Shown here: one piece after another, positions 1 to 5,026 of the stretch
Layout of the letters: each line of letters opens with the position of its first letter
How positions within the stretch are numbered: position 1 is the stretch's first letter
NCBI GenBank assembly: GCA_043775075.1
Contig: JAYVSS010000029.1
Location: 1-5,026, forward strand
DNA from: JANLQX01 sp043775075
GTDB taxonomy: Bacteria; Actinomycetota; Acidimicrobiia; Acidimicrobiales; JANYDT01
DNA: 5,026 nucleotides
Direction of reading: 5' to 3'
Notes under the pieces: model-generated
Told to the model about the DNA's origin: nothing
The model's input: only the letters and a program-made list of their open reading frames with translations
Databases searched by the model: none
Program-made: the position numbers and the translations under genes

Positions 1-19
1 GACATCAATCGACCTTTGC

Positions 20-32
20 CGGGCATCGCCCG
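20..32 (-). terminator. Possible weak terminator hairpin after the VOC gene
   Basis: A perfect 5-bp inverted repeat (CGGGC at 20-24, GCCCG at 28-32) with a 3-base loop lies 14 bases past the stop codon of the minus-strand VOC gene. No T-run follows it on the minus strand, so it is not a classic intrinsic terminator. It may act as a transcript-end stabiliser or may be chance in GC-rich DNA. Confidence 0.25.
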
Positions 33-46
33 ACCGCTCGCGGCTG

Positions 47-535
47 TTAGACCTCGTCGATCTGACCGATCTCCACCCAGTTTCCGTCGGGGTCGGCGAT
101 CATGGCAATGTCGACGCCGGGCCGGGCCGTCGTTCGCTTGATCGGGATGGCGTGTCCCGCGGCGGCCGCCCTCGCCAAGATTTCGTCCATATCGGTGACG
201 AAGAACGTGAGGTACCGAAGCCCCGTGGCGCCGTTCATTCCACCCGTGGCGTCGTGCTTCTCCGGCTTTACCGCCAGGTCGACAAGCTTGAGGACGCTGT
301 CGCCGCAACGAACGCGATGCATGGTGCCGCCGAGGCCGAGGGGCATCGGCTGGCTGAGAAAGTGGTCGAGGCCGAGCACATCTCGGTAGAACATCAGCAT
401 TTCCGTCGGGTTACGCATCACGATCCCGAGGTCAATGCCCGGTTTGGTCACGTTGGCCCGAAACGGTTCGGCGCTTCCCGAGCGAGGAACGTCGGGCGAG
501 TCTGAAGGGGCAAGACCTTCGGCGGAATCAGTCAT
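47..535 (-). CDS. VOC family (glyoxalase/bleomycin-resistance fold) protein
   Basis: This encodes a 162-residue cytoplasmic protein. Residues ~1-30 are a polar, probably disordered leader rich in Ser, Pro, Asp and Glu. Residues ~33-160 contain the two beta-alpha-beta-beta-beta modules of a VOC domain: the first opens at GIDLGIVMRNP followed by FYRDVLGL (49-56), the second at GLRYLTFFVTDMDEIL (105-120), and the end is DPDGNWVEIGQ (148-158), the most typical VOC signature. Family members include glyoxalase I, ring-cleaving dioxygenases, epimerases and antibiotic-binding proteins, so the substrate cannot be named. By eye, three of the four usual metal-ligand positions are not the usual His/Glu (Asp35, Lys83, Tyr108); Glu155 is kept. 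The ATG is chosen because it gives the full frame; a GTG at residue 29 is an alternative that would remove the leader. The upstream ribosome binding site is weak. It is divergent from the kinase gene. The family call is firm; the function is unknown. Confidence 0.88.
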   Translation of the reverse strand: MTDSAEGLAPSDSPDVPRSGSAEPFRANVTKPGIDLGIVMRNPTEMLMFYRDVLGLDHFLSQPMPLGLGGTMHRVRCGDSVLKLVDLAVKPEKHDATGGMNGATGLRYLTFFVTDMDEILARAAAAGHAIPIKRTTARPGVDIAMIADPDGNWVEIGQIDEV

Positions 536-652
536 GGTCCCGGTCTAGTGCAGTGAATCAGGATTGCCCAGCGGTTCACGCTCGCAGCCGGCGTGCACCG
601 ACCACGCAACGCGTCTACCGTCTCTCAGGATGCGTGGAGGTAGCGGCCGTCG
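536..652. promoter_or_regulatory. Divergent intergenic spacer of the VOC and kinase genes
   Basis: These 117 bases must hold the 5' signals of both flanking genes, which are transcribed away from each other. No convincing -35/-10 pair could be picked on either strand. A GGAGG at 636-640 lies 12 bases before the kinase ATG and is the likely ribosome binding site. A perfect 7-bp inverted repeat (602-608 and 631-637) ends inside that GGAGG. Confidence 0.5.
602..637 (+). promoter_or_regulatory. Inverted repeat overlapping the kinase ribosome binding site
   Basis: CCACGCA at 602-608 is exactly complementary to TGCGTGG at 631-637, with 22 bases between. The right arm shares its last two Gs with the GGAGG ribosome binding site (636-640) of the kinase. 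In RNA this would form a hairpin partly hiding the site; in DNA it could be an operator for a dimeric repressor. A 7-bp match in GC-rich DNA can also arise by chance. Confidence 0.3.
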
Positions 653-2110
653 ATGAGCCATCTCGTTGTCGACGTTGGTACCTCGAATCTTCGTTGCCTC
701 GTGCTGCGGCCCGACGGCACGGTGACGGCCGAACATCGCCGCCCGTTTGCCCCCACCAACCCGTTTCAGGGAGCCGTAGAATTCGACGCCGTGGCGTTGG
801 CCAACGCGGTGATCGACCTGGCGTCGAGGTCCCTGGCTGAGGCCGGTCCGGTGGTGAGTGTGGGCATCACGTGTCAACGGGCGTCGGCGATCGTTTGGGA
901 CCGAACGACCGGGGTGCCCGTCGGTCCGGGTATCGGTTGGCAGGACCTTCGTACGGCGGGTATGTGCGTGATGGCGGGGGCGATGGGCGTCACAATTGCG
1001 CCGAATCAAACGGCAACCAAGGCGCAGTACCTCTTCGATGCCTACGACAGCGATCGTTCGGGTGATCTATGCCTGGGGACCGTCGATTCGTGGATCATAT
1101 GGACGCTTACGAATGGGGCGGCGCACGTCATCGAAGCGAGCAATGCCGCGGTCACCGGTTTGATCGATATCGATGCGGCCGACAACATCGTATGGGACGA
1201 CTCCCGTGCGGCATTCTTTCGACTCCCCCTCGCCGCCCTCCCCCGCATTGTTCCGAGCGTTGGTCTTGTCGGTCTGGCCATCGCGCTGCCCGGCTCGCCT
1301 CCGATCACCGGCGTGAGTGGCGACCAGCAGAGTTCGATGATCGGCCAGGGCTGCGTGGTGCCGGGGTTGAGCAAGATCACGTTTGGCACCGGGGCAATGT
1401 TCGACCTGTGCCTCGGCTCCCAACGACCAGCAGCGTTGGCCCGTAACAGGGCCGGCACGTTTCCCATCGTCACGTGGGCCGAGGCCGACCACACGACGTA
1501 TGGCCTTGAGGCGATTGCGTTAACCGCCGGAGCGTGCGTGGCATGGCTGGTCGAAGACATGGGGGTGCTGGCGTCGCCCACCCAATCGGCAGAGGTCGCG
1601 GCCCAGTGCGAGACGACGGACGGGGTTGCGTTTGTCCCCGCCTTGCTTGGCTTAGGTACGCCGTTGTGGGACTACGGCGCCCGCGGTATCTTGCTCGGAC
1701 TGACCCGAGGGACCGGACGACCTCAGATCGTCCGAGCCGTTCTGGAAGGGATCGCCCAGCGCGGCGCCGACCTGGTGGACGCAGCCGAGGCCGATGCCAA
1801 GATGACGATAAGCGCGCTTCGAATCGACGGCGGCATGAGCGCCAATCCCGTGTTCGTTCAGGCGTTGGCTGATGCCACGAATCGTCGCGTGGAAGTGTCT
1901 CCCATGCTCGAAGCGACTGCTCTCGGAGCCGGGTATCTGGCCGGCATGGCCACGGGAACCTGGTCCTCGTGGGATGACATTGCTGCTCTTTGGAATCCCA
2001 CGTTCTCTGTGGAACCATCGAGTCGGGCCGCCGGGTTTCGCGACGGCTGGCTCGACGCCGTGTGCCGCAGTCGCGAGTGGGACCCTGACCTAAGCGCGCT
2101 TACCTTCTGA
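653..2110 (+). CDS. FGGY-family carbohydrate kinase, glycerol-kinase-like
   Basis: A 485-residue cytoplasmic ATP-dependent kinase of the FGGY family (ASKHA fold), close to the usual ~500. In order: the phosphate-1 loop DVGTSNLRCLV (7-17), a glycerol-kinase-type block GITCQRASAIVWDRTTG then WQDLRT (71-101), the catalytic GDQQ (223-226, Asp224 the likely general base), the FGTGAM loop (244-249), LEGIAQR (364-370), the adenosine motif IDGGMSANPVF (391-401) and ATALGAGYLAG (421-431). Overall layout is nearest glycerol kinase, but two residues that contact glycerol in the E. coli enzyme look replaced: the Glu after the conserved Arg is Ala77, and the position matching Tyr135 is Asn118. Arg76 and Asp224-Gln225 are kept. 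The substrate is therefore probably another polyol or sugar. The ATG is supported by GGAGG 12 bases upstream. No transporter, dehydrogenase or regulator lies beside it to reveal a pathway. It converges on the oxidoreductase gene with a 34-bp gap. The family is certain; the substrate is not known. Confidence 0.93.
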   Translation: MSHLVVDVGTSNLRCLVLRPDGTVTAEHRRPFAPTNPFQGAVEFDAVALANAVIDLASRSLAEAGPVVSVGITCQRASAIVWDRTTGVPVGPGIGWQDLRTAGMCVMAGAMGVTIAPNQTATKAQYLFDAYDSDRSGDLCLGTVDSWIIWTLTNGAAHVIEASNAAVTGLIDIDAADNIVWDDSRAAFFRLPLAALPRIVPSVGLVGLAIALPGSPPITGVSGDQQSSMIGQGCVVPGLSKITFGTGAMFDLCLGSQRPAALARNRAGTFPIVTWAEADHTTYGLEAIALTAGACVAWLVEDMGVLASPTQSAEVAAQCETTDGVAFVPALLGLGTPLWDYGARGILLGLTRGTGRPQIVRAVLEGIAQRGADLVDAAEADAKMTISALRIDGGMSANPVFVQALADATNRRVEVSPMLEATALGAGYLAGMATGTWSSWDDIAALWNPTFSVEPSSRAAGFRDGWLDAVCRSREWDPDLSALTF

Positions 2111-2144
2111 CACTCCTATGCGCCTTTGATTTATGCGCGGAGCG
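2111..2144. other. Short convergent gap between kinase and oxidoreductase genes
   Basis: Only 34 bases separate the stop codons of two convergent genes. A perfect 12-bp palindrome (2091-2102) lies inside the last codons of the kinase, but it has no T-run on either side. No standard terminator is visible, so the two transcripts may overlap at their 3' ends. Confidence 0.4.
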
Positions 2145-3713
2145 CTAGCGAACGGTCACTTCGATGGTGTGCCAACCGGTGGCGCCGTCGGGGGCGACGG
2201 GAGCGCGTTCCTCCACCTGCGTCTCTCCCGTCACGTCGGTGGCCCGTACTCGAATCCGGTGCTTTCCGGCAGCTGCTTGCCACGTGAGCTTCCATTGACG
2301 CCACGTGTCCAGCCCACCATCAGCGGCCAGGGTGGCGACCTTCCACGGTTCGTCGTCCACTTGAACCTCGACCTTGGCGATGCCCACGTGTTGCGCCCAT
2401 GCCACTCCGGCGATGGCGTTGACGCCCACGACCGGACGGCCGTTCACACCGACCACATCGATACGCGAACTCGTCTTGATCGGACCCAACGCTGACCAGC
2501 CGCGAGGAATCCAATACCCCTGCTTTTCTTCAAACGTCGTGAGCTCGATTGATTCAAGCCACTTCACGGCCGAGACGTAGCCGTAGATACCGGGGATTAC
2601 TAAGCGCGCGGGGAAACCGTTTCGGAACGGGAGGGGCACACCGTTCATGCCGATGGCGATGAGCGCTTGGCGCCCGTCCATCGCCAATTTGGTGGGGAAG
2701 CCCGCGGTGAAGCCATCAGTCGACGTCACAAAAATTTGGTCTGCACCTATATCTTCGACGCCGGCTTCGTTGAGCACATCAGCCAATCGAACGCCGGTCC
2801 ATCGGGCGTTACCAATAAGATCTCCGCCGACTTCGTTCGAGACGCACATCAGCGTGCAGTCATGCTCAACGAGAGGTCGCTTTAGTAAGTCCGCATACGT
2901 CAATGTGAGGGGCTTCTTCACCCGCCCGCCGATGGTCAATTTCCATGTGTCAGCGTTGATGCGGGGAACGACGAGGGCCGTATCGATTCGATAAAAGTTC
3001 TCGTTGGGCGTGACCCACGGAGTCATTCCTTCAGCCGCGGCCGTGGCCTTAGGGTTCGCCGGGCCGAGGGTCTCCGTCGCTTTCGGCAGGGTCAAGGCAT
3101 CGCGCACCGCAGCGGCCTGTGGATCGCCCTGCAGGTTCCGGCCGACGACTGTGGTCAACGCCGCCACCCCTGCCACCGTCCCACCCATAGTGAAGAACTG
3201 GCGACGGCCGACCACGGTCGGGCCCATCCGCGTGGGGAGGGCGTCGACCGGGGGCTGGTCCGACTTCGATTGCGGCCGTCGAACGAGCAGCCACAACGCG
3301 GCGATCGTCACGACTCCGGCGATCACGATCGGCCACACGTCCACGGCCTCGGGCTTGCGACCGGTCTGGGCAAACGCGATACCCATGCCGGTGACCGCGA
3401 CCACGGCAATCGCTGCGGCCACGAATCGTCGGGCGGCAAGCCGACCAACGAGTAGTGCCCCAATGGCCAGCACGAGCATGATCGAGACGAGAAGGACTGG
3501 TTTATCGTTCGTGCCGAAGCGCTCAATGGCAAACGTCTTGAGCCACCGGGGGGCGCCGTCGATCACCCGGTCGCCGACCCGACGCACCGGGCTCCCGGCG
3601 TCGAGGATCCCCGCCGCCAACTCCCCCACGCCCAGCCCGCACGCGGCGGCCAGAAGGCCACTCACGGCGGAACGCATCGGCGGGGAGGTCGGGGTCGAAT
3701 CCACGGTTCTCAT
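2145..3713 (-). CDS. Membrane-anchored molybdopterin-dependent oxidoreductase (sulfite oxidase family)
   Basis: A 522-residue redox enzyme. Four hydrophobic segments near residues 15-37, 72-92, 96-116 and 127-145 anchor it; a twin-arginine motif (GRRQFFTMGG, 169-178) follows, then another hydrophobic stretch to ~191. This suggests that the catalytic part is folded with its cofactor and exported by Tat. Residues ~235-400 form the molybdopterin-binding domain of the sulfite oxidase superfamily: Cys290 in TLMCVSNEVGGDLIGNARW (287-305) is the likely molybdenum ligand, and PGIYGYVSAVKWLESIEL (374-391) is the conserved core motif. Residues ~405-522 match the Ig-like dimerisation domain of the family. 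No heme or flavin domain is seen, so electrons must go to a separate carrier. The substrate is unknown; sulfite and methionine sulfoxide are family precedents only. The first ATG is taken although it has no clear ribosome binding site; ATG at residue 13 is an alternative and would still include the first helix. No cofactor-synthesis genes are nearby. Confidence 0.92.
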   Translation of the reverse strand: MRTVDSTPTSPPMRSAVSGLLAAACGLGVGELAAGILDAGSPVRRVGDRVIDGAPRWLKTFAIERFGTNDKPVLLVSIMLVLAIGALLVGRLAARRFVAAAIAVVAVTGMGIAFAQTGRKPEAVDVWPIVIAGVVTIAALWLLVRRPQSKSDQPPVDALPTRMGPTVVGRRQFFTMGGTVAGVAALTTVVGRNLQGDPQAAAVRDALTLPKATETLGPANPKATAAAEGMTPWVTPNENFYRIDTALVVPRINADTWKLTIGGRVKKPLTLTYADLLKRPLVEHDCTLMCVSNEVGGDLIGNARWTGVRLADVLNEAGVEDIGADQIFVTSTDGFTAGFPTKLAMDGRQALIAIGMNGVPLPFRNGFPARLVIPGIYGYVSAVKWLESIELTTFEEKQGYWIPRGWSALGPIKTSSRIDVVGVNGRPVVGVNAIAGVAWAQHVGIAKVEVQVDDEPWKVATLAADGGLDTWRQWKLTWQAAAGKHRIRVRATDVTGETQVEERAPVAPDGATGWHTIEVTVR

Positions 3714-3831
3714 CTTGGCCGCTCGCCCGCCGTCCGCCGCGTCGGTCTCTCAGTCCCCCTTCAGCGCCCTTGACCATTGCGCGGGGAGCCCGGCCCCGGG
3801 TCCGCGGTGGCGGCGTGCGAGAATACTGGGC
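3714..3831. promoter_or_regulatory. Divergent spacer of the oxidoreductase gene and rnpB
   Basis: These 118 bases separate two outward-facing transcription units and should carry both promoters. On the plus strand, a -10-like AATACT is well placed for rnpB. A TTGACC at 3770-3775 resembles a -35 box but is 46 bases from that -10, too far to pair with it. A 5-bp inverted repeat with a 2-base spacer occupies 3789-3800. No minus-strand promoter could be assigned. Confidence 0.4.
3822..3827 (+). promoter_or_regulatory. Candidate -10 box of rnpB
   Basis: AATACT at 3822-3827 is the most AT-rich hexamer in this GC-rich spacer and lies five bases before G3832, the first base of the RNase P RNA as judged from the outermost P1 pair. 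That spacing suits a sigma-70-type start. No good -35 box sits 16-18 bases upstream, which is common in actinobacterial promoters. Confidence 0.4.
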
Positions 3832-4230
<399 letters not shown>

Positions 4231-4265
4231 ACTACCAGCCTGTTTGCGTCCAAAGAGGTGCTTGA

Positions 4266-4335
4266 ATGTCTGATTTACGACTAGATGTCCGGTTTACGAC
4301 GTCGTAAACCAGACATCCAGTCGCATTCCAGACAG
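4266..4335. repeat. Four-unit palindromic array (two direct plus two inverted 16-bp motifs)
   Basis: The motif ATGTCYGRTTTACGAC occurs at 4266-4281 and 4285-4300 on the plus strand, and reversed at 4301-4316; a more degenerate reversed copy is at 4320-4335. Copies on each side have a 19-bp period, and the two halves mirror each other about 4300/4301 with 28 of 35 positions complementary; the inner 16 bp match at 15 of 16. Read outward, the array begins TGTCTG and ends CAGACA, as in many transposon ends. It could be a recombinase or repressor binding array, abutting ends of a decayed transposon, or a long RNA hairpin. No flanking target duplication is evident. Confidence 0.85.
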
Positions 4336-4346
4336 CAATGCGCGAG

Positions 4347-4358
4347 AGTTGCGCAACT
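4347..4358. repeat. 12-bp perfect palindrome
   Basis: AGTTGCGCAACT reads the same on both strands. It lies 11 bases beyond the four-unit array, just after a separate 6-bp stem (4322-4327 with 4337-4342) that overlaps the last unit. It may be a protein binding site belonging to the same element, or chance. Confidence 0.45.
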
Positions 4359-4502
4359 GATCACAACCGTCTCCGGTGACCTCGCGGAAAAGTCGTGAGC
4401 GACCGCTCGTAGCCGCTCGAGCCCGGTGAGCTGAGGACCGGCTGAGGACTAGGGCCCTCCGAAACGAGCATTTCCCCTGGTCAGAGCCACCTGTGGTTCG
4501 TT

Positions 4503-4530
4503 CCCCGCCTTTAGGCCAACTCACCGTCAC
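4503..4530 (+). repeat. rnpB 3'-end direct repeat, copy 2 (displaced fragment)
   Basis: This is a 28-base near-copy (25 of 28) of 4205-4232, starting 298 bases downstream in the same orientation. It keeps the whole P4 3' strand CCCCGCCT, and its GCCAACTCACCGTC (4515-4528) is an exact 14-of-14 Watson-Crick complement of the P1 5' strand at 3832-3845, whereas the copy in the gene has one G-U pair. It carries nothing of the RNA upstream of P4. This pattern is what site-specific integration into the 3' end of an RNA gene leaves behind: the element restores the gene end and the native end is pushed downstream. A local duplication is the alternative. Confidence 0.85.
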
Positions 4531-4553
4531 CGACCTCGGCCGAAAGCGTCGAA

Positions 4554-4593
4554 CACCGTGTCTGACCAGCGGCTTTCACGCACCGTGGCTGAC
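4554..4593. repeat. Short direct repeat, 27-bp period
   Basis: CACCGTGTCTGAC at 4554-4566 recurs as CACCGTGGCTGAC at 4581-4593, matching at 12 of 13 bases. It sits just downstream of the second rnpB fragment. Its role is unknown; it may be a local slippage product. Confidence 0.4.
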
Positions 4594-4624
4594 GGCTAAA
4601 GACCGTTTCAGCGCTCAAAGGTGA

Positions 4625-4644
4625 GGACCTTCCTTCGAAGGGCC
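4625..4644 (-). terminator. Possible terminator hairpin of the Ig-like repeat gene
   Basis: GG-A-CCTTC at 4625-4632 pairs with GAAGG-G-CC at 4637-4644 around a four-base loop, giving seven pairs with one mismatch. It begins one base beyond the stop codon of the minus-strand gene. The tail after it on the minus strand is only mildly T-rich (CTCACCTTT), so this is a weak candidate. Confidence 0.35.
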
Positions 4645-4645
4645 G

Positions 4646-5026
4646 CTACTTGGTGACCGCGAGGTTCAACGTCACCGTACGGGTGATGGCCCCGCTGGTG
4701 CCGGTCACCACGACCGAATAGCTCCCGGTCCGGGGACCAATTGCCATGGTCAACACTGACGACCCGGAGGTGAGCGACGAAGGAGCGAACGTCGCGGTGG
4801 GGCCTACCGGCGTGGCTCTCGCCGACAGCGCCACCACGCCCGTGAAGCCACCGGTCGCAGTGACGGTGATGGTGTAGCTCGCAGTCTGGTTACGACGGAC
4901 GCTCTGGCTGAGCGGTGCTGCCGACAGCGAGAAGTCAGCTACCTGGTTCACGATCAGTGTCACCGCCGCGGTACGCACCAGCGAACCGCTCGTCGCCGAA
5001 ATCACCAACGGATACGTCCCCGGAAC
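4646..5026 (-). CDS. C-terminal part of a secreted Ig-like repeat protein (5' end outside window)
   Basis: The reading frame is open to the window edge, so only the last 126 residues are seen. A TTG near the edge (5006-5008) could be mistaken for a start, but the six codons before it read VPGTYP, the usual lead-in to this repeat's final strands. Visible are the end of one repeat (PGTYPLVISATSGSLVRTAA, then VTLIVNQ) and one complete repeat of about 95 residues starting at DFSLSAAP, with TASYTITVTATGGFTG, a TATFAPSSL turn and the matching end TGSYSVVVTGTSGAITRTV. These are beta-sandwich repeats rich in Thr, Ser, Val and Gly and lacking Cys, typical of large exported surface or adhesin-like proteins of soil and aquatic bacteria. 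No sorting signal or membrane anchor follows the last repeat, so this end is probably free. The function of the protein depends on its unseen N-terminal part. It is transcribed toward rnpB and the repeat region. Confidence 0.82.
   Translation of the reverse strand, partial: VPGTYPLVISATSGSLVRTAAVTLIVNQVADFSLSAAPLSQSVRRNQTASYTITVTATGGFTGVVALSARATPVGPTATFAPSSLTSGSSVLTMAIGPRTGSYSVVVTGTSGAITRTVTLNLAVTK

Larger units (their letters stand above)
4231..4645. other. Gene-free stretch downstream of rnpB
   Basis: About 415 bases carry no believable protein gene; the open frames here are short and lack ribosome binding sites and family features. The stretch holds a four-unit palindrome (4266-4335), a 12-bp palindrome (4347-4358), a 9-bp tandem repeat (4430-4438 and 4441-4449), the second rnpB 3'-end copy (4503-4530) and a 13-bp repeat at 4554-4566 and 4581-4593. 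The part near the palindrome is visibly richer in A/T than the flanking genes. No intrinsic terminator for rnpB was found. A small RNA cannot be excluded. Confidence 0.6.

Noticed and set aside
545..1009. Minus-strand open frame opposite the kinase N-terminus
   Set aside because: It is an antisense shadow with His/Arg-rich low-complexity translation and no family features.
3770..3775. TTGACC as the -35 box of rnpB
   Set aside because: It lies 46 bases from the only credible -10 box, and no -10 sits 17 bases downstream of it.
4266..4335. CRISPR-like repeat or integron attC site
   Set aside because: Units are 16 bp, abut in inverted orientation and have no spacers; the attC core motifs RYYYAAC/GTTRRRY are not arranged as needed.
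4266..4335. The palindrome as the rnpB intrinsic terminator
   Set aside because: It starts 36 bases beyond the RNA end and no T-run follows the right arm on the plus strand.
4294..4530. A 78-codon minus-strand open frame across the palindrome and second rnpB fragment
   Set aside because: It has no ribosome binding site or recognisable domain, and the composition looks like translated noncoding DNA.
4646..5008. A complete 120-residue protein starting at the TTG at 5006-5008
   Set aside because: The frame stays open to the window edge, and the preceding codons (VPGTYP) continue the same Ig-like repeat, so the gene is 5'-truncated by the window.

Overview
The window reads as a stretch of a high-GC bacterial chromosome, most likely from an actinobacterium. 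An Acidimicrobiia-like lineage would fit, but nothing here fixes the genus. The evidence is the strong G/C bias at third codon positions, a type A RNase P RNA, an actinobacterial-style membrane-anchored molybdopterin oxidoreductase and a secreted Ig-like repeat protein. No phage, CRISPR or complete mobile-element genes are visible.

Layout. (1) Bases 47-535, minus: a small VOC (glyoxalase-fold) protein. (2) Bases 653-2110, plus: an FGGY-family sugar/polyol kinase resembling glycerol kinase, divergent from the VOC gene across a 117-bp spacer. (3) Bases 2145-3713, minus: a sulfite-oxidase-type molybdopterin oxidoreductase with four N-terminal membrane helices and an internal Tat-like twin-arginine motif, convergent with the kinase. 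(4) Bases 3832-4230, plus: the RNase P RNA gene rnpB, identified from its conserved blocks and by folding P1, P2, P3, P4, P14 and P19 by hand. (5) Bases 4231-4645: a gene-free stretch holding a large four-unit palindrome and a second copy of the last 28 bases of the rnpB region. (6) Bases 4646-5026, minus: the C-terminal end of a protein with Ig-like repeats that continues beyond the window.

The protein genes do not form an obvious pathway: a kinase, a periplasm-facing redox enzyme, a VOC protein and a surface protein sit side by side with alternating strands. The most interesting part is the rnpB locus. The 3' end of the RNA (3' strands of helices P4 and P1) is repeated 298 bp downstream with 25 of 28 bases identical, and the downstream copy pairs even better with the P1 5' strand than the copy in the gene. 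Between the copies lies a palindrome built from four ~16-bp motifs on a 19-bp period. This looks like the footprint of a small integrative element, or the scar of a larger one, that used the rnpB 3' end as its attachment site. The RNA itself also appears unusual: it seems to lack helix P18 and carries compensated base-pair changes in the catalytic helix P4.
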